From Citrobacter portucalensis (GTDB lineage Bacteria > Pseudomonadota > Gammaproteobacteria > Enterobacterales > Enterobacteriaceae), in the NCBI RefSeq assembly GCF_002042885.1, contig NZ_MVFY01000006.1, positions 1 to 64,000 on the forward strand: a DNA stretch of 64,000 nucleotides, written 5' to 3'. Positions within the stretch are counted from its first letter, which is position 1; each line of letters starts with the position of its first letter. The notes under the pieces are model-generated. The model saw only the letters and a list, made by a program, of their open reading frames with translations, was not told where the DNA came from and did not search any database. Below, piece after piece: positions 26,800 through 38,179 of this stretch. The translations under genes were made by a program, and so were the position numbers.

Positions 26800-26837
26800 T
26801 GTCAGGAGCATGATGCTCATACTGCATACTCTGCATG

Positions 26838-26868
26838 AAAAAAAACCGGCAATTTGCCGGTTTTTTTA
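26838..26868. terminator. Bidirectional terminator between tatE and lipA
   Basis: AAAAAACCGGC-AATTT-GCCGGTTTTTT: five-base GC stem extended by A/T pairs, with T runs on both strands, placed between convergent tatE and lipA. Confidence 0.9.
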
Positions 26869-26897
26869 TTGCTGATATGTAAGTGAGTATTACACGA

Positions 26898-27863
26898 TTA
26901 CTTCACTTCCAGCCCTTTGGCCTGCATGTCAGCATGGTAAGAAGAGCGAACGAATGGACCGCAGGCTGCATGGGTAAAGCCCATTGCCATAGCTTCGGCT
27001 TTCATCTCATCGAACTCATCCGGGCTCACATAGCGTTGAACCGGCAGGTGATGGCGGCTTGGCTGTAAATACTGCCCCAGCGTCAACATGGTTACACCAT
27101 GACTGCGCAGGTCACGCATGACCTCAATGATTTCCGCATTGGTTTCGCCCAGACCGACCATCAGACCTGATTTAGTCGGAATCTCCGGGTGCGCTTCCTT
27201 GAAACGTTCCAGAAGCTTCAGTGACCAGTTGTAGTCAGCCCCGGGGCGTACATTGCGATAAATACGTGGTACGTTTTCGAGGTTGTGGTTAAACACATCC
27301 GGCGGGGTGGCCGTGAGGATATCCAGCGCACGATCCATACGACCACGGAAGTCAGGCACCAGCGTTTCGATTTTAATCGACGGGCTTTTCTCACGAATAG
27401 CGGTGATGCAGTCAGCAAAGTGCTGAGCGCCGCCGTCACGCAGATCGTCGCGGTCAACGGAGGTAATGACGACATAGCGCAGCGCCATGTCAGCAATCGT
27501 CTGAGCAAGTTTTAACGGCTCGTTAGCATCAGGAGCAACCGGACGGCCATGGGCAACGTCACAGAATGGGCAACGGCGGGTACAGATTGCGCCGAGGATC
27601 ATAAAGGTTGCAGTTCCGTGATTGAAACATTCAGCCAGGTTAGGGCAGGAAGCTTCTTCGCAGACAGAGTGCAGGCCATTTTTGCGCATTGCCGCTTTGA
27701 TGCCCTGGATGCGAGTGGAGTCCGCTGGCAGTTTTATTTTCATCCATTCCGGTTTACGCAGCAGGGCTTCACGCTCTGTTGCCACATTTTTTACCGGGAT
27801 AAGAGCCATCTTATCGGCATCGCGGTATTTAACACCGCGTTCCATCACAATGGGTTTACTCAT
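26898..27863 (-). CDS. lipA: Lipoyl synthase LipA (radical SAM)
   Basis: 321-residue enzyme inserting two sulfur atoms into octanoylated lipoyl domains. The auxiliary [4Fe-4S] cluster cysteines are in [14 protein letters not shown] (about residues 68-80) and the radical SAM cluster in CTRRCPFC (about 94-101); the conserved RSSYHAD serine is near the C-terminus. Same length as E. coli LipA. lipB lies upstream on the same strand; the E. coli gene ybeF normally between them is missing here. Confidence 0.97.
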   Translation of the reverse strand: MSKPIVMERGVKYRDADKMALIPVKNVATEREALLRKPEWMKIKLPADSTRIQGIKAAMRKNGLHSVCEEASCPNLAECFNHGTATFMILGAICTRRCPFCDVAHGRPVAPDANEPLKLAQTIADMALRYVVITSVDRDDLRDGGAQHFADCITAIREKSPSIKIETLVPDFRGRMDRALDILTATPPDVFNHNLENVPRIYRNVRPGADYNWSLKLLERFKEAHPEIPTKSGLMVGLGETNAEIIEVMRDLRSHGVTMLTLGQYLQPSRHHLPVQRYVSPDEFDEMKAEAMAMGFTHAACGPFVRSSYHADMQAKGLEVK

Positions 27864-28069
27864 AGCTTGCGTGTTCCAGTTGCGAATTACGAAGGAAAGC
27901 GTTTCAATTCAAGGGAATGTTGCATTTATCAACTATTTTTGAATTAGTGATACGCAGTATATCATTGAAACGGGCCAGAAAGCAGCCTGACAGGCTGGCA
28001 AAATGTAAAATAGTTGTTGTTTTGTGCCATTTGCCACAACATATGCCGTGGCAAAGTATGCGCGTATTT

Positions 28070-28711
28070 TCAGTCCGCAATGTACTCGTGCGGTGGGTTA
28101 CCCAACAGCGCCAGAATGTTGGCCAGCAGCCGGGGGCGAACGCTCTCGGTCGTGGCGGTGCTATCCCACTGCGATACCTTCGCCATTTCCATTCCGGCAT
28201 AACCACAAGGATTGATACGCAGGAAAGGAGACAAGTCCATATCCACATTGAGCGCTAAGCCGTGAAATGAACAACCTTTACGAATACGTAACCCCAAAGA
28301 GCAGATTTTCTTCTCTCCAACGTATACGCCAGGCGCATCGGCTCGCGGGTGGGCGTCAATACCGATTTCCGCAAGGGTATTCACAACGGTTTGCTCCAGC
28401 AGCGTAACCAGTTCGCGAACGCCAAGTTTACGACGCTTCAGGTTCAACAGCACATACATGACCTGCTGGCCCGGCCCGTGATAAGTCACCTGACCGCCAC
28501 GATCGCTCTGGATCACCGGAATATCTCCTGGCATCAGTACGTGCTCTGCTTTACCTGCCTGACCCTGGGTAAAAACAGGATAATGCTCTACCAGCCAGAT
28601 TTCGTCATAACTGTTTTCATCGCGGGTATCGGTGAATTCGTGCATGGCCAGAGAAACTGGCTCGTAAGGTTGAAGACCGAGCTGGCGGACAAGAATTTTA
28701 TCCTGATACAA
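28070..28711 (-). CDS. lipB: Octanoyl-[acyl carrier protein]:protein octanoyltransferase LipB
   Basis: 213-residue enzyme transferring octanoate from acyl-ACP to lipoyl domains, giving the substrate for LipA. The catalytic Cys is in [10 protein letters not shown] (about residue 169) and the Lys in [13 protein letters not shown] (about 135); [12 protein letters not shown] is the substrate pocket. I prefer the TTG start at 28711, which has GGAG eight bases upstream and matches the 213-residue E. coli protein, reported to start with TTG. A GTG at 28735 in the same frame would add eight residues. Confidence 0.93.
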   Translation of the reverse strand: MYQDKILVRQLGLQPYEPVSLAMHEFTDTRDENSYDEIWLVEHYPVFTQGQAGKAEHVLMPGDIPVIQSDRGGQVTYHGPGQQVMYVLLNLKRRKLGVRELVTLLEQTVVNTLAEIGIDAHPRADAPGVYVGEKKICSLGLRIRKGCSFHGLALNVDMDLSPFLRINPCGYAGMEMAKVSQWDSTATTESVRPRLLANILALLGNPPHEYIAD

Positions 28712-28825
28712 AACGGCATCTCCGTAGATACTCACATAGAGTAGAGAATATAAAAGAGGGGAAAAAGTATATCACAGGAGGGAGGGGTTACCCGAGCGGG
28801 GATGCAGCGGGTAACCAACAGGTTT

Positions 28826-29089
28826 TTACAGCACCATGCGAACGATATCGATATTGCCTAATTCTTCGTACAGCGTTTCAACCTGCTCAATGTGTGTAGC
28901 AGTAATAGTGATTGAGACCGAGTGGTAGTTGCCTTTGCTGCTCGGTTTTACCGTCGGAGAGTAATCACCTGGCGCATGGCGCTGTACCACTTCAACCACC
29001 TGATCAACCAGCTCAGGCAACGCCTGCCCCATTACTTTGTAAGTAAATGGAGTAGGGAATTCAAGCAGTTCGTTAAGTTTGGTTTTCAT
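28826..29089 (-). CDS. ybeD: DUF493 family protein YbeD
   Basis: 87-residue small cytoplasmic protein with an ACT-like alpha/beta fold (DUF493), very close to E. coli YbeD. No catalytic motif is visible and its function is unknown; conservation of its place next to lipB and dacA has led to suggestions of a regulatory role in lipoate metabolism, which remain unproven. Confidence 0.93.
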   Translation of the reverse strand: MKTKLNELLEFPTPFTYKVMGQALPELVDQVVEVVQRHAPGDYSPTVKPSSKGNYHSVSITITATHIEQVETLYEELGNIDIVRMVL

Positions 29090-29195
29090 GTCAGCTCCGG
29101 CGTTACATCAATAAATAATAACTCCCACAGCGTGTGGGAGTTATCTGGATACCTAGTATATGGGGACGTAAATCACACTTTCAAGTGTTCGATTT

Positions 29196-30407
29196 TTAGC
29201 CAAACCAGTGATGGAACATTAATTTAATGTAATCAATGATTTTCCCAAAGAAGTTGCCTTCAGGGATTTCCTGCAGGACTACCAGCGGGCGCTGCTCAAT
29301 GGTTTTGCCATCCAGCTGGAAGTTGATGGTGCCGACAACCTGGTTTTTCTGCAGCGGTGCGTGCAGTTCCGTGGTGTTCAGCACATAGCTTGCTTTCAGA
29401 TCTTTCATGCGGCCGCGCGGAATAGTCAGGTAGACATCTTTATCTACGCCTAACGATGCACGATCGGTGTTACCAAACCAGGCGGGCTCAGAAGCAAACT
29501 CTTTACCGACTTTCAGTGGGTTCACGGTTTCAAAGAAACGGAAGCCCCAGGTCAGCAGTTTTTTACTTTCGGTTTCGCGACCTTTATAGGTGCGGCCACC
29601 CATGACGGCGGAGATCAGACGCATCTGGCCTTCGGTTGCGGATGCAACGAGGTTATAGCCAGCCTTGTCGGTATGACCGGTTTTGATACCGTCGACATTC
29701 AGGCTGTTATCCCACAGCAGGCCGTTACGGTTTAACTGACGGATGCCGTTAAAGGTGAACTCTTTTTCTTTATAGATAGAGTATTCGTTAGGCACGTCGC
29801 GAATCAGCGCCTGACCAATCATCGCCATGTCGCGAGCCGAGCTGTATTGACCGTCAGCATCGAGACCATGAACGGTCTGGAAGTGGGTGTTTTTCAGGCC
29901 CAGCGCGTTCACATAGCTGTTCATCAGACCGACGAAAGCATCCTGGCTACCGGCTGCGAAGTCCGCCATTGCCACGCACGCGTCATTCCCGGATTGCAGG
30001 TTGATACCACGGATAAGCTGAGAAACAGGAACCTGCATTCCTGGCTTCAGGAACATCAACGATGAACCTTTAAAGACCGGGTTACCTGTAGCCCATGCGT
30101 CATTGCCGACGGTGACCAGATCGGTTTCTTTGAATTTCCCGGCTTTCATCGCCTGGCCGATGACGTAGCTGGTCATCATTTTGGTCAGACTGGCGGGGTC
30201 GCGGCGAGTGTCAGCGTTCTGTTCTGCCAGAACTTTGCCTGAATTGTAATCAATCAGGATATATGACTCCGCATCGATCTGCGGAACACCCGGGATCATG
30301 GTTTTAATATTCAGGTCATCGGCATGGGCAGCAGAGAGAGAAGCTGCGCAGAGAGCCGCGGTGAGCGCCATACGCTGCACGAAACGAGCGGAAAAAGTGG
30401 TCTTCAT
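29196..30407 (-). CDS. dacA: D-alanyl-D-alanine carboxypeptidase DacA (PBP5)
   Basis: 403-residue penicillin-binding protein 5, which trims the terminal D-Ala from peptidoglycan pentapeptides. Signal peptide ends AHA at about residue 29. Active-site boxes are SLTK (S in DPASLTKMM, about residue 73), SGN ([10 protein letters not shown]) and KTG (GIKTGHTDK). A C-terminal beta domain ends in the amphipathic helix [16 protein letters not shown] that anchors it to the outer face of the inner membrane. Downstream of rlpA on the same strand. Confidence 0.97.
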   Translation of the reverse strand: MKTTFSARFVQRMALTAALCAASLSAAHADDLNIKTMIPGVPQIDAESYILIDYNSGKVLAEQNADTRRDPASLTKMMTSYVIGQAMKAGKFKETDLVTVGNDAWATGNPVFKGSSLMFLKPGMQVPVSQLIRGINLQSGNDACVAMADFAAGSQDAFVGLMNSYVNALGLKNTHFQTVHGLDADGQYSSARDMAMIGQALIRDVPNEYSIYKEKEFTFNGIRQLNRNGLLWDNSLNVDGIKTGHTDKAGYNLVASATEGQMRLISAVMGGRTYKGRETESKKLLTWGFRFFETVNPLKVGKEFASEPAWFGNTDRASLGVDKDVYLTIPRGRMKDLKASYVLNTTELHAPLQKNQVVGTINFQLDGKTIEQRPLVVLQEIPEGNFFGKIIDYIKLMFHHWFG

Positions 30408-30549
30408 GGTCTGAACTACGACGTCCGTGATGAAATTAAAAAAAGTGCCCTACTATAGCAAATGCAAAACGGGCAGGCATCTGACTTTCCGCGTGACTTT
30501 GTTAATGTCATTTACAGAAACTGACAGTTCAGATACCTGATTTACGTTA

Positions 30550-31659
30550 TTACACGCCGGTGATGAAGGACTGTAATTGCGCTTCGGCTTGAAGACGCTG
30601 CTGCAATGTGGAGGCTTCAGCTTTGCTGGCGAACGGCCCCATCTGGATACGCCAGACTGCGCCGTTTTGTACCACCCGACCTGGGACGCCAAATTGCTGG
30701 CTTAAACGTTTTTGATACTGCTGCGCACGCGACTGCTCGCTGACTGCGCCAACCTGAACCACGTAGCGTCCGTTGGCTACTGCCGCTGGCGCAGGTGCAG
30801 CGACGGCGGCTGGTGTTGCTGCTGGCGCGGTTGGCGTTACCGGTGCGGTGGTGGTCGGTTGCGGAGCCGGAGTCGGCTCGCTACCTTCCAGCACGCCTGC
30901 AGCGAGTGTGGTCGGCGCACCGAGGAATCCACTGCTGTTCACTGGCGCACCGGTTGTATCATCGCTTTTCAACGTGGAATTGCTGATCGGACGAATATCG
31001 CCTTGCGGCTGACCCACATCCGATGGCGCAGGCATGCTGCCCATACTACCACCGCCGCTTAAATCAGGACGCGCGGGCAGGGCATAGGTTTGTTTCGCTA
31101 CCGTGGTACAAGCCATTCCCGGCCCGGACAATGAACCATCCTGGGCGACGATGATCGGGTCGATACGTACTTTGGTATTGTTGGAGGTATTCAGACGGTC
31201 GGCTGCTGCACGTGAAAGTGAAATCACGCGATCGTTGCCATAAGGGCCGCGATCGTTAATGCGCACGACAATCATCCTGCCATTTGCCAGGTTAGTTATT
31301 CTGGCATAGCTTGGGACTGGCAGCGTCGGATGCGCTGCGGTTAACTGCATCGGGTCGAACGCTTCACCAGACGCGGTTAAGTTGCTTCCGGGTTCCGCAT
31401 CATAGATAGCGGCAAGCCCTGCCTGGCTAAAGCGGGAAGGGTCCTGGACGATTTTGTAGCTCTTACCATCACGCTGATAGTCCTGATTCGCCGTTGGGTT
31501 CAGGGGTTCAAAGCGCGGATCGGCCCCGCTGATTTCAACAATCGGACCATTACACACCGCAGGCTGCGGCGCGACAGCACCCTGTTGCTGACCATCATCA
31601 CTCGAACACGCCGCGAGCATTCCTGCTGCGATGCAGATACCAAGCCACTGCTTACGCAT
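30550..31659 (-). CDS. rlpA: Endolytic peptidoglycan transglycosylase / rare lipoprotein A RlpA
   Basis: 369-residue outer-membrane lipoprotein. The lipobox LAAC ends at C18 followed by SS; a double-psi beta-barrel domain (ASGEAFDPMQLTAAHPTLP..., about 95-175) and a C-terminal SPOR domain (RYVVQVGAVSEQSRAQQYQ..., about 290-365) that binds denuded glycan at the septum flank a Pro/Ala/Thr-rich linker. The ATG at 31659 gives the lipoprotein signal; the in-frame extension to 31719 overlaps mrdB. Lytic activity is shown for Pseudomonas RlpA and uncertain for enteric ones. Confidence 0.93.
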   Translation of the reverse strand: MRKQWLGICIAAGMLAACSSDDGQQQGAVAPQPAVCNGPIVEISGADPRFEPLNPTANQDYQRDGKSYKIVQDPSRFSQAGLAAIYDAEPGSNLTASGEAFDPMQLTAAHPTLPVPSYARITNLANGRMIVVRINDRGPYGNDRVISLSRAAADRLNTSNNTKVRIDPIIVAQDGSLSGPGMACTTVAKQTYALPARPDLSGGGSMGSMPAPSDVGQPQGDIRPISNSTLKSDDTTGAPVNSSGFLGAPTTLAAGVLEGSEPTPAPQPTTTAPVTPTAPAATPAAVAAPAPAAVANGRYVVQVGAVSEQSRAQQYQKRLSQQFGVPGRVVQNGAVWRIQMGPFASKAEASTLQQRLQAEAQLQSFITGV

Positions 31660-31669
31660 TGCGTACCCC

Positions 31670-32782
31670 TTACACGCTTTTCGACAACATTTTTCTATGG
31701 GTATGGATCGACATAACAATCCCGAACCCAGCCATCAGCACGATAAGTGCCGAGCCTCCGTAACTAACCAGTGGGAGAGGAACGCCAACCACGGGCAGAA
31801 TACCGCTCACCATACCAATATTTACGAAGACATAAACGAATAATATCAACATTAAACCACCCGCCATGACGCGACCAAAGGTGGTTTGCGCGTGGGCAGC
31901 GATCCATAATCCGCGCATAATCAGCAAAATGTACAGCGCCAGCAGAATTAAGATCCCTACCAGACCCAGTTCTTCCGCTAATACCGCGAAGATAAAATCT
32001 GTATGACGTTCGGGTAAAAACTCAAGCTGTGACTGCGTACCGTGTAGCCAGCCCTTACCACGTAGACCGCCGGAGCCAATAGCAATTTTAGACTGAATGA
32101 TGTGATAACCCGCACCCAGCGGATCGGTTTCCGGATCGAGTAACATCATGACGCGCTGACGTTGATAATCATGCATCAGGAAGAACCACAGTATTGGGAT
32201 AAACGCCGCAACCAGGACCACCGCAACACCGATTAAACGCCAGCTCAAACCAGAAAGGAACAGAACAAACAGGCCGGAAAGGGCGACCAGAATTGAAGTC
32301 CCGAGGTCTGGCTGGGCGGCCACCAGCAGGGTGGGCATAAATATCAGCACCAACGCAATGGCGGTATTTTTTAGCGATGGCGGGCAAACATCACGGTTGA
32401 TGAAGCGCGCGACCATCAGCGGCACGGCAATCTTGGCGATTTCGGAAGGCTGAAAACGCACAATCCCCAAATCCAGCCAGCGCTGCGCGCCTTTGGAGAT
32501 AGCGCCGAAGGCATCTACTGCCACCAACAAAATGATGCAAAAGATGTAGAGATAGGGAGCCCAGCCTTCATAAACTCGGGGCGGGATTTGCGCCATCACC
32601 ACCATGATGACCAGGCCCATCGCGATCTGACCGACCTTGCGCTCCATCATGCCAATATCCTGGCCGCTGGCGCTCCAGATGACCAGCGAGCTGTAAACCA
32701 GCAGCGCCAGCAAAATAAGCAACATCGTGGGATCGATGTGGATTTTGTCCCAGAATGTTTTTTTGTTCGGATTATCCGTCAC
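31670..32782 (-). CDS. mrdB: Peptidoglycan glycosyltransferase RodA (MrdB)
   Basis: 370-residue SEDS-family membrane protein with about 10 helices that polymerises glycan strands in the elongasome with PBP2. Signature pieces are [16 protein letters not shown], the catalytic-Asp loop around [14 protein letters not shown], and [16 protein letters not shown]. It follows mrdA by two bases, so the partner proteins are made together. Determines rod shape. Confidence 0.97.
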   Translation of the reverse strand: MTDNPNKKTFWDKIHIDPTMLLILLALLVYSSLVIWSASGQDIGMMERKVGQIAMGLVIMVVMAQIPPRVYEGWAPYLYIFCIILLVAVDAFGAISKGAQRWLDLGIVRFQPSEIAKIAVPLMVARFINRDVCPPSLKNTAIALVLIFMPTLLVAAQPDLGTSILVALSGLFVLFLSGLSWRLIGVAVVLVAAFIPILWFFLMHDYQRQRVMMLLDPETDPLGAGYHIIQSKIAIGSGGLRGKGWLHGTQSQLEFLPERHTDFIFAVLAEELGLVGILILLALYILLIMRGLWIAAHAQTTFGRVMAGGLMLILFVYVFVNIGMVSGILPVVGVPLPLVSYGGSALIVLMAGFGIVMSIHTHRKMLSKSV

Positions 32783-32784
32783 GA

Positions 32785-34686
32785 TTATTGGTCCTCCGCT
32801 GCAGCAACCGCGGGGTTTTCTGCAGGCAGATTGGTGTTATTGTCGCCCAACATAATGTGGTCAAGGATCTGGCGCATAATGGTACCCACAGCCGGGCCCG
32901 CGCCACCGTTTTCAAGGATTATGGCGACAGCAACCTGGGGCTTATCATAGGGTGCGAAGGCCGTCATCAGCTTGTGGTCACGTAAGCGCTCGGCGATCTT
33001 ATGTGCGTTATAGGTTTCATTGGCTTTCAGGCCAAAGACCTGTGCAGTACCGGATTTCGCCGCAATTTTGTAAGGTGCGCCAGCGAAATATTTGTGTGCA
33101 GTACCGTTAGGACGGTTGGCTACACCGTACATGCCGTCTTTTGCGATTTCCCAATAACCGGAATGAATGTCACCAACGGGTGGTTCGTGTGGCTGAATCC
33201 ACGGCACTTGCTTGCCGTTTTCTGCCGTACTCATCAGCAGATGCGGAACTTTTACCAAACCGTCGTTGATAAGGATCATCAGCGCTTTACTCATCTGGAT
33301 AGGGGTTGCTGTCCAGTAACCCTGACCGATGCCGACCGGAATGGTATCACCCTGGTACCATGGCTTTTTAAACCGTTTTTGCTTCCACTCGCGGGTTGGC
33401 ATGTTTCCGGCGCGCTCTTCGGCAAGATCGATACCCGTATATTGACCGTAGCCAAACTTGCTCATCCACTCTGAAAGGCGGTCTATCCCCATATCATAGG
33501 CGATTTGATAGAAAAACGTATCCGCCGACTCTTCCAGAGAACGGGTGATGTTCAGATGGCCGTGCCCCCATTTTTTCCAGTCGCGGTAACGTTTTTCAGA
33601 GCCCGGTAATTGCCACCAACCCGGATCGAACAGACCAGTATTGCGGGTGATGACGCCTGCACTTAATGCAGAAACCGCGACGTAAGGTTTAACCGTCGAA
33701 GCAGGAGGGTAGACACCCTGAGTCGCGCGGTTAACCAATGGGGTATTCGGGTCATTGAGCAACCCGGAGTAATCTTTACTCGAGATACCATCGACAAACA
33801 GGTTCGGGTCGTAGCTCGGCATGGACACCAGTGCGAGAACGCCACCGGTACGCGGGTCGGTGACTACCACCGCGGCACGACTGCCCGCCAGCAGCGTTTC
33901 GATGTACTGCTGGAGTTTCAGGTCAAGGGTGAGATAGATATCGTGCCCGGCCTGCGGCGCCACTTCTTTCAGTTGGCGAATGACGCGGCCACGGTTGTTC
34001 ACTTCAACTTCTTCATAACCCGTCTGGCCGTGAAGTACGTCTTCATAATAGCGTTCAATACCCAATTTACCGATGTCGTGCGTCGCCGCGTAGTTGGCCA
34101 GCTTGCCGTCTTTGTCCAGGCGGTCCACGTCTTTATCGTTGATCTTCGATACGTAGCCAATGACGTGGGTCAGCGCAGAGCCGTAGGGGTAATAGCGGCG
34201 TTTATAGCCTTTAACTTCGACGCCGGGAAAGCGATATTGATTAACGGCGAATCGGGCCACCTGCACTTCACTGAGGTTAGTTTTTACCGGAATGGAGGTG
34301 AAGCGGTGTGAACGGGCGCGCTCTTTTTTAAAGGCGGCAATGTCGTCGTCCGTCAGGTCTACGACGTTACGCAGCGCGTCGAGGGTATCCTGAACGTTGT
34401 CGACCTTTTCCGGCATCATTTCTATCTGATAAATGGTGCGGTTAAGGGCGAGCGGAATTCCGTTACGGTCATAAATGATGCCGCGACTGGGGGCGATAGG
34501 CACCAGTTTGATGCGGTTTTCGTTCGAGCGGGTCTGATAATCAGTAAAGCGAACGATTTGCAGATTATAAAGGTTGGCGATCAGCACGCCGGTGAGCAGC
34601 AAAATCCCCAAAAAAGCGACCAGCGCCCGGCGCACAAACAGCGCGGACTCAGCCGAATAGTCGCGAAAAGAATTCTGTAGTTTCAT
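32785..34686 (-). CDS. mrdA: Penicillin-binding protein 2 (transpeptidase) MrdA
   Basis: 633-residue bitopic transpeptidase for lateral wall synthesis, target of mecillinam. One membrane helix at about residues 20-42, pedestal domain, then the transpeptidase with active-site STVK (S330 in PPASTVKPY), SAD in EESADTFFY and KSG in [11 protein letters not shown]. Same length as E. coli PBP2. Located between rlmH and mrdB in the rsfS-rlmH-mrdA-mrdB-rlpA order. Confidence 0.97.
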   Translation of the reverse strand: MKLQNSFRDYSAESALFVRRALVAFLGILLLTGVLIANLYNLQIVRFTDYQTRSNENRIKLVPIAPSRGIIYDRNGIPLALNRTIYQIEMMPEKVDNVQDTLDALRNVVDLTDDDIAAFKKERARSHRFTSIPVKTNLSEVQVARFAVNQYRFPGVEVKGYKRRYYPYGSALTHVIGYVSKINDKDVDRLDKDGKLANYAATHDIGKLGIERYYEDVLHGQTGYEEVEVNNRGRVIRQLKEVAPQAGHDIYLTLDLKLQQYIETLLAGSRAAVVVTDPRTGGVLALVSMPSYDPNLFVDGISSKDYSGLLNDPNTPLVNRATQGVYPPASTVKPYVAVSALSAGVITRNTGLFDPGWWQLPGSEKRYRDWKKWGHGHLNITRSLEESADTFFYQIAYDMGIDRLSEWMSKFGYGQYTGIDLAEERAGNMPTREWKQKRFKKPWYQGDTIPVGIGQGYWTATPIQMSKALMILINDGLVKVPHLLMSTAENGKQVPWIQPHEPPVGDIHSGYWEIAKDGMYGVANRPNGTAHKYFAGAPYKIAAKSGTAQVFGLKANETYNAHKIAERLRDHKLMTAFAPYDKPQVAVAIILENGGAGPAVGTIMRQILDHIMLGDNNTNLPAENPAVAAAEDQ

Positions 34687-34716
34687 CCGCTGCTTAATCT
34701 ACTCAAGAATCAATGA

Positions 34717-35184
34717 TCACTCACGGTGATAAGGATGGTTGGTGGTGATGCTCCACGCCCTGTACAGACTCTCCGCGACCAGAACCCGAACAAGAGGGTG
34801 AGGAAGGGTTAACGCAGAGAGTGACCAGCTTTGTTCCGCTGCCGCTTTACAGGCAGGAGAGAGACCTTCCGGCCCGCCAATCAACAGACTGACGTCACGA
34901 CCGTCCAGTTTCCAGCGTTCCAGTTCAGTCGCCAGCTGCGGCGTGTCCCAGGGTTTACCAGGGATATCAAGGGTGACGATGCGGTTTTTGCCTGCGGCAG
35001 CCAGCATCTGCTCACCCTCTTTGTCGAGAATGCGTTTAATATCCGCGTTCTTGCCGCGTTTTCCTGCCGGGATTTCGATCAGCTCAAAGGGCATATCTTT
35101 CGGAAACCGACGGAGATACTCCGTAAACCCGGTTTGCACCCAGTCAGGCATTTTCGTACCCACAGCGACAAGTTGCAGCTTCAC
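34717..35184 (-). CDS. rlmH: 23S rRNA pseudouridine-1915 N3-methyltransferase RlmH
   Basis: 155-residue SPOUT-class methyltransferase modifying helix 69 of the assembled 70S ribosome. The knot region [11 protein letters not shown] and C-terminal [20 protein letters not shown] with ending HPYHRE are complete. Three bases separate it from rsfS; mrdA follows 30 bases downstream. Confidence 0.97.
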   Translation of the reverse strand: MKLQLVAVGTKMPDWVQTGFTEYLRRFPKDMPFELIEIPAGKRGKNADIKRILDKEGEQMLAAAGKNRIVTLDIPGKPWDTPQLATELERWKLDGRDVSLLIGGPEGLSPACKAAAEQSWSLSALTLPHPLVRVLVAESLYRAWSITTNHPYHRE

Positions 35185-35187
35185 GCA

Positions 35188-35759
<572 letters not shown>

Positions 35760-36371
35760 TCACTCCCCGTCGTGCCATACAGCCCGGCTGTTGAGCACTT
35801 TCAGAACCGCAAAATTGTCGCAAAAATCAATTGCGCTCCAGCAACCTTGTTCGACGCGAAAATGCCACATTGCTGCAGCCGGCATGGACAGCAGACGGGC
35901 GATCAACACGCTCAGAACACCCTGATGGCTCACCACCAGCAGGTTTTGGCACGTTTTGTAATCAGCGAGCTGAGCAATAAAGCGTTCCACACGCTGGGAA
36001 AACGCCTGAAAGCCTTCACCATTGGTTGGCGTCGCATTCTGCCAGTCGTTACACCACACGGCGTAGTTTTCGGCGTCTTCTCGCGCCAGATCGCGATGAT
36101 GGCGCATTTCCCAGTCACCAAAAAACATCTCATTGAGCTCAGGCATGTTGCGCACAGGGACCTCACGATCGCCTAAGATCAACTGCGTTGTATGGCGGGC
36201 ACGTTCCAACTCGCTGCACAGAACGTTGTCGACAGGCACATGGCGTAACAGCGTACCCAGTGTTTGCGCCTGAGCGATACCCCGTTCCGTTAGCGGTGTG
36301 GGGGCGTGGCCGCTGTATAAACCAGCAACATTGGCTTCAGTTTCTCCATGACGTACTAACCAGAGTCTCAT
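35760..36371 (-). CDS. cobC: Adenosylcobalamin/alpha-ribazole phosphatase CobC
   Basis: 203-residue histidine phosphatase with the RHG motif [10 protein letters not shown] (H8 is the phospho-acceptor) and the second active-site His in [10 protein letters not shown]. It removes phosphate from alpha-ribazole 5'-phosphate or adenosylcobalamin 5'-phosphate in the last steps of B12 nucleotide-loop assembly. Divergent from cobD across 96 bases, an arrangement known from Salmonella. Confidence 0.93.
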   Translation of the reverse strand: MRLWLVRHGETEANVAGLYSGHAPTPLTERGIAQAQTLGTLLRHVPVDNVLCSELERARHTTQLILGDREVPVRNMPELNEMFFGDWEMRHHRDLAREDAENYAVWCNDWQNATPTNGEGFQAFSQRVERFIAQLADYKTCQNLLVVSHQGVLSVLIARLLSMPAAAMWHFRVEQGCWSAIDFCDNFAVLKVLNSRAVWHDGE

Positions 36372-36467
36372 TTTTTCCTCTTGAGGTTATTCGCACAAAA
36401 CATGATGTTTGCCCTGATTGCGCAGAGATTTTTCACTAAAATACCTTTTTTTGCGTGGAGCGGCACG

Positions 36468-37562
36468 ATGTCTTTATTGAAGAGCGCGCATGGTGGCAAT
36501 ACCCGAGAAGCCGCCGAACTGTTGGGCATCTCGCCTGAACAATTGTTGGATTTTAGCGCGAATATTAATCCGCTGGGTATGCCGGCAAGTTTAAAACGCG
36601 CGATCGTCGACAACCTGGACTGCGCGGAGCGTTACCCGGATGTTGATTACGCTAAATTGCATGCGGCGCTGGCGGAGCATCATCAGATTCCTGCCTCATG
36701 GATACTTGCCGGAAACGGCGAGACTGAGTCGATTTTCACTTTGGTGCAAGGACTTAAACCACGCCATGCGATGATCGTGACGCCCGGGTTTGCTGAATAT
36801 CGTCGGGCGCTGCAATGGGGAGACTGTACGATCCATGAGTTTGCGCTGCACGAAGACGATGGCTGGCAGCTTACCGATGCAATCCTCGATGCGTTAACCT
36901 CAGAGCTGGACTGCCTGTTTCTCTGTACGCCCAACAATCCCACTGGCTTGCTGCCCGATAACCGCCTGCTGCGCGAAATAGCCGAGCGTTGTGAGTTGCT
37001 TGGGATCAATCTGATCCTTGATGAAGCGTTTATCGATTTTATTGCCGGGGAGCAGGGGTTTATTCCGCTGCTTCGGGATAACCCGCATATTTGGGTGCTG
37101 CGCTCGCTAACCAAGTTCTATGCGATACCGGGGCTGCGGTTAGGGTATCTGGTCAACAGTAATGAACAGGCTGTTGCACAGATGCGCCGTCGACAAATGC
37201 CGTGGTCAATTAACGCATTTGCTGCACTGGCAGGCGAGATTATTTTACACGACAGCGCATATCAGCAGGCAACATGGAAGTGGCTGGAGCAAGAGGGCGC
37301 GAGGTTTGATCGGCAGTTGAAAGAACTGCCCGGCCTGACGGTGTATCCTGGCAGGGCAAATTATCGCTTATTGCGCTGCGAGCGGGCGGATTTTGATCTG
37401 CAACGCGCAATGCTGGAACAACATGTTTTGATTCGCAGTTGTGCTAATTATCCGGGGCTGGATGCGCGCTATTATCGGGTAGCCGTTCGCAGCCAGGAAG
37501 AGAATAACCGCCTGTTAGCGGCTCTACGCAAGGTGCTTAGCGGTACAACCCCTGCTGATTGA
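36468..37562 (+). CDS. cobD: L-threonine-O-3-phosphate decarboxylase CobD
   Basis: 364-residue PLP enzyme of the aminotransferase fold, making (R)-1-aminopropan-2-ol phosphate, the linker of the B12 nucleotide loop. The PLP lysine is in [15 protein letters not shown]; other signatures are FSANINPLG at the N-terminus and PNNPTGL. The ATG at 36468 gives the exact Salmonella CobD length; an upstream in-frame start at 36381 would extend through the cobC promoter. Absent from E. coli K-12, so it signals capacity for de novo cobalamin synthesis. Its last 26 bases overlap the 3' end of nadD on the other strand. Confidence 0.93.
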   Translation: MSLLKSAHGGNTREAAELLGISPEQLLDFSANINPLGMPASLKRAIVDNLDCAERYPDVDYAKLHAALAEHHQIPASWILAGNGETESIFTLVQGLKPRHAMIVTPGFAEYRRALQWGDCTIHEFALHEDDGWQLTDAILDALTSELDCLFLCTPNNPTGLLPDNRLLREIAERCELLGINLILDEAFIDFIAGEQGFIPLLRDNPHIWVLRSLTKFYAIPGLRLGYLVNSNEQAVAQMRRRQMPWSINAFAALAGEIILHDSAYQQATWKWLEQEGARFDRQLKELPGLTVYPGRANYRLLRCERADFDLQRAMLEQHVLIRSCANYPGLDARYYRVAVRSQEENNRLLAALRKVLSGTTPAD

Positions 37563-38178
37563 TATAGTCAAGCACTGCAGCTGGCATCAGGTCGTCGCAC
37601 GGCTCGCCTTTTTCCAGACGCTCACGGATGAGCGTGGCGGAGATGTTAAACCACGGCGTTTCAGCCAGATAAATTTTCCCGCAAGGCAAGTTGTGCAGGT
37701 CATCTGGCGAATGGGTCAGATGATCCTCCAGCCACTGCTGGTGCTTTTCCTGCGCCATTTCGAGCGGATAGCCCGGACGTCGGCAGACAATGAGGTGGGT
37801 GTTACCCAGAATCGTGTCGTAGTCATGCCAGGACGGAAAGGTAAGCAGTGAGTCCTGGCCAATAATAAACGCTAATGGCACGTCCGGTCCTTGCTCCTCG
37901 CGCCACTCTTTGAGCGTTTGCGCGGTGTAGGAGGCGGTATCGCGTTTCAGTTCGCGTTCATCAAGGGAGAACAGCGGCTTATCGGCAATGGCCAGTTCAA
38001 CCATGTGTTGACGTTGTTCGCCGGACGCTTCGGGTTGCGCACGATGCGGCGGCACGTTATTGGGCATGATAATGACCCGGGAAAGGCCAATCAGATTCGC
38101 CAGAATTTCAACCGGTTTAAGATGACCATAATGCACCGGATCAAAGGTGCCACCGAACAGAGCCTGCAATGATTTCAT
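37537..38178 (-). CDS. nadD: Nicotinate-nucleotide adenylyltransferase NadD
   Basis: 213-residue enzyme forming nicotinic acid adenine dinucleotide from NaMN and ATP. The nucleotidyltransferase motifs are [14 protein letters not shown] (residues 9-22) and [10 protein letters not shown] near 178. The ATG at 38178 gives the E. coli length; upstream in-frame ATGs lie inside holA. It begins one base after holA ends, so the two are probably coupled. Convergent and overlapping with cobD by 26 bases. Confidence 0.96.
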   Translation of the reverse strand: MKSLQALFGGTFDPVHYGHLKPVEILANLIGLSRVIIMPNNVPPHRAQPEASGEQRQHMVELAIADKPLFSLDERELKRDTASYTAQTLKEWREEQGPDVPLAFIIGQDSLLTFPSWHDYDTILGNTHLIVCRRPGYPLEMAQEKHQQWLEDHLTHSPDDLHNLPCGKIYLAETPWFNISATLIRERLEKGEPCDDLMPAAVLDYINQQGLYR

Positions 38179-38179
38179 A

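Noticed and set aside
36381-36467. N-terminal extension of cobD from an upstream ATG
   Set aside because: The extra residues cover the cobC-cobD promoter region and are not like the family; the ATG at 36468 gives the known 364-residue protein.
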